In this document: piece by piece, positions 1-8,488 of the stretch
Position numbering within the stretch: position 1 is the stretch's first letter
Layout of the letters: every line of letters begins with the position of its first letter
Source: a virus
Virus record (IMG/VR): IMGVR_UViG_3300025030_001475
Coordinates: 1 to 59,469 of that record
Strand: one strand, 5' to 3'
Length of the DNA stretch: 59,469 nt
Notes under the pieces: generated by a model
The model's input: the letters and a program-made list of their open reading frames with translations, nothing else
Database searches by the model: none
What the model was told of the DNA's origin: nothing
Position numbers and translations under genes: made by a program

Positions 1-1441
1 GTTTAAAATGATCCACCCCATTTGGTGGTGAATGAGTACCTGGTTCAAATCCCATCTTTCTAGAAAACCCTTCAGCTTCAACTCTTTTAACCCTTTCCTT
101 ATAATGTTGGATTAAAAGATCTCTATATGCACAAAGTCCAGAAGTCTGTTTTGTGTAATAAAATAATGCTCTACCAGTATTACTGTCCACTTTCCATACA
201 TTCTCGTTATAGTAATAAGTATCTTTTTTAGGAGGGGTAAAGTCAAAATGGCTTGGATGATATAAAACATCATGTTCACAGAAATATATAATATCTGCAG
301 TACTTGCTTCTAATGCGGCCAAAATTTGTTTAAACATAGTTAAATATCCACGCTCCAAGGGGAGACAGATATTTTTCCCAAAATTGATGGGCTTTAATGA
401 AGCGGATACGATAGGTAAACCTATCTTATTTAATTGTTCTTGTACCTTATTGGCAATTGTTGAGTCTAAGTGATTGTCTGTATAATAAATAATACCCTTT
501 GTAACTCCTGCTACATTTGGGGCCTCCCAATCAGGTACTGGGGAAAATTTATTTATCAACCATTGTAATGGATATTTAGCTTTTGGCCAACGATTTTCAT
601 GCCATAAAAATCGCGAATGTCCCCTAGCTTTCTCCACATCTTTGCCAGATAATGGGTAGGGGAAACTAAACCCACCCTGTGTCCTAAACATATGCGCGAA
701 CCAGGTTCTTTTATTAACAACCTGCCTCCCACCAGATAACCAAGATTTACATGCTAATTCGGTGCCCATTTGCCCCCATGACCCATGCCTTTCATCCATC
801 CCATCTATCTCCCAATACCGTTCACGTGGCATCATCCAACAAGCCCCAATAGAAGACATGACATCTGTAATCTCTCCTTGAGCCTCTGGCCTAGTCTTAT
901 ATGCACCCCAATATTGAAACTTTAAATTTCTATCAAACCTAGCATAATCTGAACATCTATTCCATCGGGGTTTCCATACAACCACCATCTCAAATCCAGA
1001 TTCAGCCTGGCATTTCTCACATTTTAAAGGCTCTGGGCCTTGATATATACGATTTCCACAAGCAAGGCACGACCAACTGAAAACATGAAAGTTATACATG
1101 CGTGGTATCGTTGTGGTCTTCATATCTAGTATGTTATCTAAATAAGGAGTCATTAACTTAAGATCAAAATGACGATCCACTCCACAGTGCGCATCAAGCT
1201 TCATCACAAAGTTTGACTTAGACTCTCTCGCAGCCAAATTAGTAGCAGCACGTTGTCCTATGGATGTGTCCTTATAAATTAATCTCACTCGTGGGTCTTT
1301 GGGTATGTCTGGTATGGGGATAGTATACCCATCTAATACCGCGATAATTTCAGTATCCCCTCCAATGTTTTCAAGAATATCTTGTATTGTGCGGCCTAAA
1401 AAAATTTCATTACGACTTGGGATAAGTATGCTTAAATTCAT
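1..1441 (-). CDS. Two-domain glycosyltransferase: GT2 domain plus second glycan domain (3' end cut by window)
   Basis: The reading frame opens at an ATG at 1441 and stays open for 480 codons to the window edge, so the C-terminus is missing. Residues 1-110 look like a family 2 glycosyltransferase: the start MNLSILIPSRNEIFLG is followed by an LDG strand and a KLDAHC segment in the position of the DXD metal and nucleotide-sugar site. A four-cysteine knuckle (CLACGN and CEKCQ) follows. From about residue 305 a second domain begins (GIIYYTDN, KPINFGKNIC, SHFDFTPP) that matches the separate protein encoded at 1442-2110. The first domain and the LINKFSPVPDW linker also match the protein at 5861-6751. 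This looks like a fusion of two activities that its paralogues carry separately. The acceptor is unknown. Confidence 0.8.
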   Translation of the reverse strand, partial: MNLSILIPSRNEIFLGRTIQDILENIGGDTEIIAVLDGYTIPIPDIPKDPRVRLIYKDTSIGQRAATNLAARESKSNFVMKLDAHCGVDRHFDLKLMTPYLDNILDMKTTTIPRMYNFHVFSWSCLACGNRIYQGPEPLKCEKCQAESGFEMVVVWKPRWNRCSDYARFDRNLKFQYWGAYKTRPEAQGEITDVMSSIGACWMMPRERYWEIDGMDERHGSWGQMGTELACKSWLSGGRQVVNKRTWFAHMFRTQGGFSFPYPLSGKDVEKARGHSRFLWHENRWPKAKYPLQWLINKFSPVPDWEAPNVAGVTKGIIYYTDNHLDSTIANKVQEQLNKIGLPIVSASLKPINFGKNICLPLERGYLTMFKQILAALEASTADIIYFCEHDVLYHPSHFDFTPPKKDTYYYNENVWKVDSNTGRALFYYTKQTSGLCAYRDLLIQHYKERVKRVEAEGFSRKMGFEPGTHSPPNGVDHFK

Positions 1442-2110
1442 TTACATATACTCCTTCCATAGTGTTTGTCCGTCGCCCCAAGGAGGTAATTCATACTTCA
1501 CAATATCTGTCTTACGTACCATCCTTCGTTTCCCCATTGATAATCTATGATTAAATGTAATAGTTGGTGCATCTAAATATACCCTTTCCATTTTTACTGA
1601 TGGTATTCTTAGCGGCCCCTCATATTTCCCTGGTTCACCAAAATATTTAAGCATATTGGTGTCTGAAGATTTATATTTATCAAACTTACTCTCTAAAGTA
1701 TTGATCATCGCCTGGGTAGGCGCAATGCACATTCCAAATATGGTTCGTAGTCTCCAAAAATACCTACCATCTTGATTTAGTCCCCATCTATTGGTATCAT
1801 AATAAAACGTATCATCGCTTGGTGGTATAAATTCGAAATGACTAAAACTATACAAATAATCATCTTCTGCACAAGCCATAAACTTTGTTTTTACTTCACG
1901 TGCTCCAATAAGTACCTGTGTAAATAAACTATACAATCCTACTTCCATTTTACCAACGCATATATTATCTCTCAAATTAATTGGCTTATGCGATACACTA
2001 ATAATTCTCAATCCTTCAGTCTTCCGTAATAAATCACCACGAATACGTTCAGCAGCAACATCATTAATTTGATTTGCAGTATAATAAACTACTGTAATAT
2101 CTGGATTCAT
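1442..2110 (-). CDS. Stand-alone glycan-modification domain protein, paralogue of the C-terminal half of the neighbouring gene
   Basis: This 222-residue protein has no classic N-terminal GT2 start. Its conserved blocks (VVYYTANQ, KPINLRDNIC, AEDDYLY, SHFEFIPP, FYYDTNRW) line up in order with the C-terminal domain of the gene just downstream. The EDD triplet could be a metal-binding DXD-like site, so it is probably a glycosyltransferase-like enzyme, but no family was recognised with certainty. Its ATG overlaps the stop of the upstream gene in an ATGA junction (2107-2110), and its own stop abuts the next start, so the three genes are translationally linked in one glycan cluster. Confidence 0.7.
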   Translation of the reverse strand: MNPDITVVYYTANQINDVAAERIRGDLLRKTEGLRIISVSHKPINLRDNICVGKMEVGLYSLFTQVLIGAREVKTKFMACAEDDYLYSFSHFEFIPPSDDTFYYDTNRWGLNQDGRYFWRLRTIFGMCIAPTQAMINTLESKFDKYKSSDTNMLKYFGEPGKYEGPLRIPSVKMERVYLDAPTITFNHRLSMGKRRMVRKTDIVKYELPPWGDGQTLWKEYM

Positions 2111-2847
2111 AGATCTACTACATTGATCAATTTATCTTTGTTGTCTTCATACCACTCATATGGAATATCATGAGTACCATCTGGTAAATTATGTTTTTTC
2201 TCTTTAATAAATGGTATACCCATCGATTTACAATTTTTAATATTCCTATCTTTAAAATACTTGGGACCAAGATATCTATAATGAAGCATTTTTAGTCCAA
2301 TATTTTTATATGTAATAATATTTCTAGAAGGTAAACATTGATGTCTCCCAGGAGTAAAAGTAATTTGGATCGCAGGATCAAATACCACAGTCTTAGTTGA
2401 CCACCTATCTGCCCATCCCATCTTAATTAAATCATACAACTGTCCTTTAAATTTCCAATGAGGAAATTCTGTGGAATGCATGGTATACCCAGTACATCGT
2501 ATTTTTTGTATCCCTTTCTCTCTACATTCCGATAAAAACTGAACAAGATTTGGGTGATAAATGAATTCATCAGCATCCACACACATCACCCAATCAGCAT
2601 ATCCACGGCTAATAAGTCTATACTGAGGCCAAAGACTTTGCACATAATACATATCATTAGCACCATGATGAGTTAATCCTAAAAGAACAACTTTTGGATG
2701 CCTTGCTAACATTTCTCTGGTACCATCATCACTCTGGTCGTCCCATACAAATATTCTATCAGCAAATTGCTCATAATGACGAAGAAAATACGGCAATATC
2801 TTAATCTCGTTCCTCATAACACTATAAACATCAATCTTGAGAGGCAT
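2107..2847 (-). CDS. Glycosyltransferase family 2 protein
   Basis: The 246-residue protein opens with a GT2-type strand (IDVYSVMRNE), then VWDDQSDDGT, the usual second nucleotide-sugar motif, and VMCVDADEF at about residues 86-94, the DXD metal site. This arrangement is typical of the single-domain Glyco_tranf_2_4 group, which transfers a sugar from a nucleotide-sugar to a surface glycan in the cytoplasm. A conserved histidine-rich tail follows. The start overlaps the upstream gene by 17 bases and the stop overlaps the downstream ATG (ATGA). Donor and acceptor cannot be read from the sequence. Confidence 0.85.
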   Translation of the reverse strand: MPLKIDVYSVMRNEIKILPYFLRHYEQFADRIFVWDDQSDDGTREMLARHPKVVLLGLTHHGANDMYYVQSLWPQYRLISRGYADWVMCVDADEFIYHPNLVQFLSECREKGIQKIRCTGYTMHSTEFPHWKFKGQLYDLIKMGWADRWSTKTVVFDPAIQITFTPGRHQCLPSRNIITYKNIGLKMLHYRYLGPKYFKDRNIKNCKSMGIPFIKEKKHNLPDGTHDIPYEWYEDNKDKLINVVDL

Positions 2848-3166
2848 GATTGATCTTTATTTCTGGGAATGTTTTTGATAAAGAATTTATCCTATTCTTA
2901 ATCTCAATTCGATCCCTATTTTTATTACGTATAGCTAGGGCTCTTCTACCAACTTCCTCTAACCCTAATATGCCTTCTTTGCCTTGTCTAATATCCGACT
3001 CTAATGTCCAAATATCTGCGTTTACTCGTAATAAATCAAATAGATCATCATTGATGGGGCATTCCTTGGCATACGCCTTCAATTCTTTCCTCACTTCTGC
3101 CCCATTTATCCATTTTAATAATAAAATAGAAAAACGATCTTGAATATCAGATAAAAGTACCTCCAT
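2831..3166 (-). CDS. Small helical protein of the glycan cluster (DUF6165-like)
   Basis: A 111-residue, mostly helical, charged protein. The segment LLRVNADIWTLESDIR followed by LEEVGRRALAIRNKNRDR and KNRIN resembles small proteins of the DUF6165 type, which are often encoded beside glycosyltransferases; their function is unknown. The family call is from memory of the motif and is only moderately secure. The start has a near-perfect ribosome site (AAGGAGGT, six bases before ATG), and the ATG shares one base with the upstream stop codon, so it is clearly a translated operon member. Confidence 0.65.
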   Translation of the reverse strand: MEVLLSDIQDRFSILLLKWINGAEVRKELKAYAKECPINDDLFDLLRVNADIWTLESDIRQGKEGILGLEEVGRRALAIRNKNRDRIEIKNRINSLSKTFPEIKINHASQD

Positions 3167-3846
3167 TAAATACCTCCTTGCCTAGACAGTGTAGGATTCT
3201 TGTCAAGACACGCCCTACACATCCTAGGTAGAGCTCTATAGGTACCCTCATCATACCATCTAATCCGTGCTCTCTTCTCCATCCACCTAGTATAAAGTAT
3301 CTCCCAATCAGTATTACATATACTACCAATGGCCTCTTCACATCGCCAATCACCACAACATAAACACCAATTACCAAAATTATCTATTAAAATCTCCCAT
3401 CCCGAGCCCCTACCACACCAACCTCGCTCCGACATTTCTGAATATAGTTTACCTTCACCTGTATTAGTTTCTATTCTGTTGTCAAGTTGTGCACCGCCTT
3501 CATAATCACTTATTTTTACTATATCAAAGTCTGAATAATCTCCTTTTATTGAAGTAGTCAATTGAAATGGTTGAAAAGGATCTTCTATCTTTATTTGTTG
3601 CTTTAAAACTCGAATTCGTGGAAGAACTAATATAGGTTCATTATACATATGCCAAAGGATGATCCCACGGAATCCTTTAGTTCTGCACCATCTCCAAAAA
3701 TCTAATATTATAGAATCAGAAATAATGATATTTGATGTAGAAAATTTATATCTTTCTGGATGCCCTATTGGGCATCTATCCGTATGCATTTTAATATTAG
3801 GACAAACACGATTGATCTCAAAAGTAAGATACCTAATCGTATTCAT
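3166..3846 (-). CDS. SPASM-like iron-sulfur protein with a degenerate radical-SAM N-terminus
   Basis: This 226-residue protein starts like a radical-SAM enzyme (LTFEINRVC), but the three-cysteine CxxxCxxC cluster that binds the SAM iron-sulfur cluster is absent: only C15 and C25 lie there, nine residues apart, separated by a histidine. The C-terminal half has many cysteines (WCGRG, NWCLCCGDWRC, SICN, MCRACLDKN) in the style of a SPASM auxiliary-cluster domain. It is shorter than ordinary radical-SAM/SPASM enzymes. It could be a reduced relative with an altered cluster site or a non-catalytic metal-binding protein. The position inside the glycan cluster suggests a sugar substrate, which is an inference. 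Confidence 0.6.
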   Translation of the reverse strand: MNTIRYLTFEINRVCPNIKMHTDRCPIGHPERYKFSTSNIIISDSIILDFWRWCRTKGFRGIILWHMYNEPILVLPRIRVLKQQIKIEDPFQPFQLTTSIKGDYSDFDIVKISDYEGGAQLDNRIETNTGEGKLYSEMSERGWCGRGSGWEILIDNFGNWCLCCGDWRCEEAIGSICNTDWEILYTRWMEKRARIRWYDEGTYRALPRMCRACLDKNPTLSRQGGI

Positions 3847-3848
3847 AT

Positions 3849-4514
3849 TTAATACCTATCCGGTCCTTTTACCCAAAAAAACGATCGCATTTTTTCGCGT
3901 TTTTCTCCTGGATTGACTGCATTAGTGCCTAATAAAAACCAAGGATTAATATGATATGCTTCTGTGAATGCACGCACTGCATATGTTACCTGCATCGGAT
4001 CATGCCATTTTTGCTCTGAAGAATAAGCCATCTTAATCCAATCATGTCCACTAATTATCCCACCAATACGTACCTTTTTACTCCACTCTGCTAAATCATT
4101 AATTACATACTCAAGTCTATGATTGCCATCAATATATACAAAATCTAATGAGCCATCTTCAAAATCTTTTACTGCATCCATACTTAATTTCCTAACAATC
4201 TCTACATTATACCCTCTAAGTCTTGTTAATGCATTATTCATTAGATTATCAACATAAGCCTGATCTAAATGTTTCCTATATACATCAAAAGAAAGCCATG
4301 GATCAACACAATAAAGTTTTAAATTAGGATTAACTTTACATAATGTAGCTGAATATTTACCTTCTTCAACCCCGATTTCAACGCCCCTAGTAAATCCCAA
4401 TTCATTAAATACTCCTGCAAGAGTTACCCTGTCAGTATTTGGTATTTCAATCGGCAACTTCGCCTTCCATAAGTGAAGGGTATACTTTTTGACTATATAT
4501 TTTAGTGTATCCAT
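3849..4514 (-). CDS. Class I SAM-dependent methyltransferase (Methyltransf_24-like)
   Basis: The 221-residue protein has motif I as GVEIGVEEGKYSATL (about residues 44-58), an acidic residue after strand 2 in LYCVDPW, and FVYIDGNHRLEYVINDL followed by GGIISGHDW, the signature of the Methyltransf_24 group. Such enzymes methylate sugars or other small groups in glycan and natural-product clusters. The start is supported by GGAGG eight bases upstream. It overlaps the end of the upstream glycosyltransferase gene by 68 bases, an unusually long overlap here; the methyltransferase fold only begins near residue 30, so the overlap encodes a dispensable-looking N-terminal extension. Confidence 0.8.
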   Translation of the reverse strand: MDTLKYIVKKYTLHLWKAKLPIEIPNTDRVTLAGVFNELGFTRGVEIGVEEGKYSATLCKVNPNLKLYCVDPWLSFDVYRKHLDQAYVDNLMNNALTRLRGYNVEIVRKLSMDAVKDFEDGSLDFVYIDGNHRLEYVINDLAEWSKKVRIGGIISGHDWIKMAYSSEQKWHDPMQVTYAVRAFTEAYHINPWFLLGTNAVNPGEKREKMRSFFWVKGPDRY

Positions 4515-5400
4515 TCAACAGCCTCCTCGATGTAGAAATCAATTTAATAACACTACGCTCAACATTGTGCTCTTGTAAAATAATCTCTCTATTAATTTTA
4601 CCATGTATGGGATCATACTTATTTATTTCATTGATTAAACTATTTACATCAAATTGATATTTACACATACTCCCACAAAAATTATGAGTACGACTTTCCC
4701 AATATACATCATCTATAAAATATCCATCTCCAACACCCTTATCAAAACTAATCACAGCCCTACCACAAGACATTGCCTCTAATATGGCTCGTCCAGACCC
4801 GATAACAAGATCTACCTCATTAATATCTTTTTCTATGGAGTATGCTCTACCATAAGGTGAACCAACAGCTTTAAACTCTAGATCTAAAATCTCACAAGCT
4901 TTTTTAATAATCGCATATGTCTTCCATTTTTTCCTATTACTAATAAACAACACTTTCTTTAATTTAGTACTTATTTTACTAGTAGGACTAAATAATTCAG
5001 TATCTACAAAATCTCGTAATATTGCTATATTTATTGGTGAGATGCCTTTAGACACTAAATTATTAAAAGTCTCTTCATTTATTGCGGTATATAATTCAAC
5101 CTCTATATCTGGTGGCTGTTCACCATTTGGTTCTACGCCATGCGCTGAAAAAATCATTGGAACATCGGGAAAAGCCTCCCGCATTACATGCACACAATCT
5201 CTATGTTGCCCAATAATAATGTCTGGCTTATCAACCTTACTAATGTCTGTATATGTGTTCATATTAACAGCTAGTTTCCCAGACTGTGGACTAAATATCT
5301 GCACAACATGCCCACGCTTTACTAGCTCTCGATAAAGAGTAAGTGTATATGTAGGTACACCTGATAAATCTAATGTGAAACTACTTACTAAAAATTTCAT
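4447..5400 (-). CDS. GT4-like (GT-B fold) glycosyltransferase
   Basis: A 317-residue protein with a Rossmann-like N-terminus (FLVSSFTLDLSGVPTYTLTL, the glycine loop that follows the first strand in GT-B enzymes) and a second half with KKVLFISNRKKWKT and a donor-site segment VIGSGRAILEAMSCGRAVISF, matching the E-x7-E region of family 4 transferases. It most likely transfers a sugar from a nucleotide donor. The ATG forms an ATGA junction with the stop of the upstream AP2-HNH gene. The last 22 codons run into the methyltransferase gene. Confidence 0.8.
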   Translation of the reverse strand: MKFLVSSFTLDLSGVPTYTLTLYRELVKRGHVVQIFSPQSGKLAVNMNTYTDISKVDKPDIIIGQHRDCVHVMREAFPDVPMIFSAHGVEPNGEQPPDIEVELYTAINEETFNNLVSKGISPINIAILRDFVDTELFSPTSKISTKLKKVLFISNRKKWKTYAIIKKACEILDLEFKAVGSPYGRAYSIEKDINEVDLVIGSGRAILEAMSCGRAVISFDKGVGDGYFIDDVYWESRTHNFCGSMCKYQFDVNSLINEINKYDPIHGKINREIILQEHNVERSVIKLISTSRRLLNGYTKIYSQKVYPSLMEGEVAD

Positions 5401-5864
5401 AACGCAAACTCTCCGAACAATTCTTTGGCCCTACTATTTCGAGCTAAAATGGCTTCATCTTTCGATTTAAAATACCCAATATGTACTTTATTACATCTAT
5501 ACACAATACTAGCTTGCCATACAGCGTCTCTTTTACTCCATACAATACCCTTATATCCAGATGATGAATTTGTACTTATCTTACGATTGCCTTGATTTTG
5601 CGAATGCGTACAAATACGAAGATTAAACCGCTGATTATTTAATCCGTTACGATCACGATGGTCAGTCTCATACCCTACGGGCGTTTGCATGATCACCCTA
5701 TGCATTGCAATTGAGGTTCGCTTTCCCGATTCTAATATAATATGTGTGTATGCATAATAAGTATTTGCTCCTCTCATTGCAGACCACTTATATCGATTAA
5801 GCATTTCAAAATCTTCATCATCAACCAACGCTACTTTACCTTGTGATAACTGGATCTCTTTCAT
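5397..5864 (-). CDS. HNH homing endonuclease with AP2 DNA-binding domain
   Basis: This is a typical free-standing phage homing endonuclease of about 155 residues. The N-terminus MKEIQLSQGKVALVDDEDF and the core (MHRVIM, ETDHRDRNGLNNQRFNLRICTHSQN) form an HNH_3-type nuclease. The C-terminal GYKGIVWSKRDAVWQASI and HIGYFKSKDEAILARN is an AP2 DNA-binding fold. I start it at 5864 rather than at an ATG four codons earlier because this ATG overlaps the preceding stop as ATGA and matches the usual family start. It splits the glycan cluster between two glycosyltransferases, so it is probably a mobile insert with no role in glycan synthesis. Confidence 0.9.
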   Translation of the reverse strand: MKEIQLSQGKVALVDDEDFEMLNRYKWSAMRGANTYYAYTHIILESGKRTSIAMHRVIMQTPVGYETDHRDRNGLNNQRFNLRICTHSQNQGNRKISTNSSSGYKGIVWSKRDAVWQASIVYRCNKVHIGYFKSKDEAILARNSRAKELFGEFAL

Positions 5865-6751
5865 CCCCAGCCACATTCTTTTCTTTTAATAGGGATTTGT
5901 TCGCGCCAATCCACTGGCCAAGTTGGTACAGGTGAGAATTTTTCAATCAACCATTCTAGATCATGGACTCTCTTGTCCCATTTATTCCCGGTCCAAAAAT
6001 CTGCACTATATAATGTCCCCTCAATCATTTTACGCTGTGAAATATAATACCCACGCCCATATCGCTTACCCTTATGTAAATGTGCATACCATGTTTTCTT
6101 GTTTATTTTTACCTGGCCACCACCTAGCCATGTCTTATTACCAATTTCTTGAAATTCTTGTACGAATGTACCGTATCCCACTTCACTTAACCCACCAAGA
6201 AAATTAGTGAAATGATTTTTAGTCATACACCAACACGAACCCTGGCTACTCATCTCATCATCAAGTAAAATATGCTGCCTAGTCCGAGCCCTCTCGTTCC
6301 AGACAGACCCATGCATTCCTAATTCATTTGGTTTAGCCCATGGCCAACTAAGAAAATGGTAGTCTATAGGAGATTTCTTATTTGTCACATCAATAATCCA
6401 ATTTTCAGCATCTAACGAACGACGTCTTGGCACTACCACCCAATTATCATCACATTCAGCTTTGAGCACTTCATCAAACCCTTCATCGAGCATACAATGT
6501 CCGTCTGCTTTTATAAGATACTTACCAGTTGCAGCAGCCGCAGCAGCATTAATACCACCACGCATACCTATAACTACATCTCCATGAAGTATAACTAAAT
6601 TTGACCGCTCTTTTAATGGTGGATCTGGCCAATACCCATCAAGGTAAACCACTACCTCAAATTCTCCTCGTGCCTTATTAAAAACATCATCAACTGTCTT
6701 AGATAAAAATATCTCTTTATTACTAGGTATGAGAATACTTACCTTATCCAT
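5861..6751 (-). CDS. Glycosyltransferase family 2, single-domain paralogue
   Basis: The protein begins MDKVSILIPSNKEIFLSKTV and continues with VVVYLDGYW and a KADGHCM segment at the DXD position. A middle region with DDEMSSQGSCWCM and KTWLGGGQ parallels the two-domain enzyme at the left edge of the window, including its linker motif (EWLIEKFSPVPTWP here). It ends where that protein begins its second domain, so it is the un-fused version. The start at 6751 is preferred over an ATG four codons upstream because GGAGGG lies at ideal spacing before it. Confidence 0.85.
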   Translation of the reverse strand: MDKVSILIPSNKEIFLSKTVDDVFNKARGEFEVVVYLDGYWPDPPLKERSNLVILHGDVVIGMRGGINAAAAAATGKYLIKADGHCMLDEGFDEVLKAECDDNWVVVPRRRSLDAENWIIDVTNKKSPIDYHFLSWPWAKPNELGMHGSVWNERARTRQHILLDDEMSSQGSCWCMTKNHFTNFLGGLSEVGYGTFVQEFQEIGNKTWLGGGQVKINKKTWYAHLHKGKRYGRGYYISQRKMIEGTLYSADFWTGNKWDKRVHDLEWLIEKFSPVPTWPVDWREQIPIKRKECGWG

Positions 6752-7145
6752 TAATCCCTCCATCTATCTTGTGTGTTTTCCATATAATACATTTTTCTCT
6801 ATCCACTGGCCGTTGTTCTTGGTAAAAATGTGGTTGACCAGTCGAAGTCCTTACACCCCATATAATTTTTATAATATTATTATCGACGAACCCAATACCT
6901 CTAGATATGGGTACTTCCCCACCACCAGAGAGTAATGTGCGTTGATGCGCCTGCCAATATGCTTGTGCATGTGGCTTTAATGCTATTGTTTTAGAACAAA
7001 TGGTCAATCGTAGATTAGTTAAATATAGACCATTACTTCTACATAACTCCATCAATCTGAGCCACGGTGAAAGTTCATTTGGTGCCCAATATTCTACAAC
7101 GGTGGTACCATCACTCAAATTTGCCAACCACGCATCTTGACTCAT
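6744..7145 (-). CDS. Unknown protein of the glycan cluster
   Basis: A 133-residue protein that I do not recognise. It begins with an acidic and aromatic stretch (VVEYWAPNELSPW), has two cysteines in a mid-region (LCRSNGLYL, TICSKTI) and a glycine-rich SGGGEVPISRGIGF turn, and shows no signal peptide or membrane segment. GGGGAAATT precedes the ATG. Its end overlaps the next glycosyltransferase gene by eight bases, so the two are probably co-translated. A role as a small accessory factor of that glycosyltransferase is possible but unsupported. Confidence 0.55.
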   Translation of the reverse strand: MSQDAWLANLSDGTTVVEYWAPNELSPWLRLMELCRSNGLYLTNLRLTICSKTIALKPHAQAYWQAHQRTLLSGGGEVPISRGIGFVDNNIIKIIWGVRTSTGQPHFYQEQRPVDREKCIIWKTHKIDGGING

Positions 7146-7190
7146 AATTTCCCCAATTGACCATAATATGGTGTTGGTAACTATTACAAA

Positions 7191-7466
7191 TTAAACCTTG
7201 CCAAATGCTGTCGGTATGGCCTTTTTTATTGTTTTACTATTCAGCCCATATAATCTAAAAGCCTGCTCCATTGCCTTGGGACTAGCGTACATAGCCTTAC
7301 CCAATCTCTCAGGAGATAACACACTAGGCTTTGGTTTAGTCTTTTTTGCTATATTAAAAATTTTGGCGATACTTTCTGCTATACCTTCTTGGACTAAACA
7401 ATTTGGGACACTCTTGCGTGTTTTGGCTAATGCAGCATGTATGCCTATAGTAAATGGAAATAACAT
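7191..7466 (-). CDS. Small basic unknown protein
   Basis: About 91 residues, basic and alanine-rich, with a hydrophobic N-terminus (MLFPFTIGIHAALAKTRK) and a C-terminal half (SPERLGKAMYASPKAMEQAFRLYGL) that resembles a short helical repeat. The start at 7466 is set by AGGAG eight bases upstream; an in-frame ATG seven codons earlier lacks such a site. It overlaps nothing but follows the glycine-rich protein gene by four bases and was probably made with it. No family was recognised. Confidence 0.5.
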   Translation of the reverse strand: MLFPFTIGIHAALAKTRKSVPNCLVQEGIAESIAKIFNIAKKTKPKPSVLSPERLGKAMYASPKAMEQAFRLYGLNSKTIKKAIPTAFGKV

Positions 7467-7470
7467 TATA

Positions 7471-8460
7471 TTACTCCTTGCCACCATGTTTTTCTTTCAT
7501 CATCTTCATTTTTTCCATTACACTCATATCCTTTTCATCTTTCATACCACCCTTTTTCATCTTACCATGCATAGCCTTCATATCTTTCTTTTCGTCACCA
7601 GTATCATCTTTATCACCCTTACCATTCTTTAAAAAGTCTGGTAATCCCTTTTTCTTGTCTTTTTCTTTAGCTTTAGCTAAAGCTTCCTGCGCGGGAGTCG
7701 TTCCATCTTTCTCGGTGCCCTTACCACCATCTTTCTTGTCCTTTAGCTTAGAGAAATTAAATGGGGCAGCTTCATACACTGACTTCTTAGGCTTCTTTAG
7801 CCCCCAAGCAGTAAGACCAGCAGCGCCCAAGGTACCACCACCAACAAGTGCGGCACCATAAGGATTAGCCTTAGCAGTATTGGTAACACCCCTACCAACA
7901 GCACCAGTATTGGCCTTTAACGCCCCAAACTTAGTTTTTCCAATACCTCTATATAACTTATTCCTGGGTCCAGCTGCCTTAGCAATATCTTTCAAATCAT
8001 TGACAACATTACCGGCCTGTTTAACTGCCTTTAATCCCTTAACTTTAGCCAAAAGCCCTGCTACAGTGCTACCAATACCTTCTTCAACATTTTCAATAGC
8101 TGATTCAGCAACCTTCTTCTTACGTAAAGCGTTAGCAACCATGGCACTATATGTGGCCCCACCACCAACAATAGCACCTGTAGTACCAGCTTTGCCCATA
8201 TTTTTCATTAGCCGCTCTAACACTTTAGTGGTCATCTTGGGATGCTGTTTTAGTGCTGTTTTTATTGAATTACCAGTTTTAGCAGTACGTGCACCTACTT
8301 TAATGAGCGGAACAGTCGAACCAACAAGTCCACCTACAACCATACCAGCAGCAAGTTTGCCACCCAATGGGCGTTTCTTTTTGTCTTTTATATCTGCTTC
8401 CTCGATATTACCAAGTGAATTCTGCATATCTGCTTCAAAAATCCTAGTAAACTTGTCCAT
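7471..8460 (-). CDS. Glycine/alanine-rich protein with Lys-Met-Gly low-complexity tail, possible internal virion protein
   Basis: This 329-residue protein has two or three glycine-zipper-like hydrophobic segments (GMVVGGLVGSTVPL, GTTGAIVGGGATYSAMVA, GAALVGGGTLGAAGLTAWG) that could insert in a membrane, linked by basic stretches. From about residue 238 it is a highly charged low-complexity tail rich in Lys, Asp, Gly and Met. It lies in a run of probable virion genes and has a good AGGAGA ribosome site. Glycine-zipper proteins in phages are sometimes packaged and ejected, but no family match was recognised, so a virion role is inference. Confidence 0.5.
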   Translation of the reverse strand: MDKFTRIFEADMQNSLGNIEEADIKDKKKRPLGGKLAAGMVVGGLVGSTVPLIKVGARTAKTGNSIKTALKQHPKMTTKVLERLMKNMGKAGTTGAIVGGGATYSAMVANALRKKKVAESAIENVEEGIGSTVAGLLAKVKGLKAVKQAGNVVNDLKDIAKAAGPRNKLYRGIGKTKFGALKANTGAVGRGVTNTAKANPYGAALVGGGTLGAAGLTAWGLKKPKKSVYEAAPFNFSKLKDKKDGGKGTEKDGTTPAQEALAKAKEKDKKKGLPDFLKNGKGDKDDTGDEKKDMKAMHGKMKKGGMKDEKDMSVMEKMKMMKEKHGGKE

Positions 8461-8488
8461 TTCTTATTTCTCCTTTTTAGTTAATGCT

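Noticed and set aside
45-65. A tRNA T-loop-like string (ggttcaaatcc) on the plus strand
   Set aside because: It lies within the coding sequence of the left-edge glycosyltransferase and no acceptor stem or anticodon arm can be built around it.
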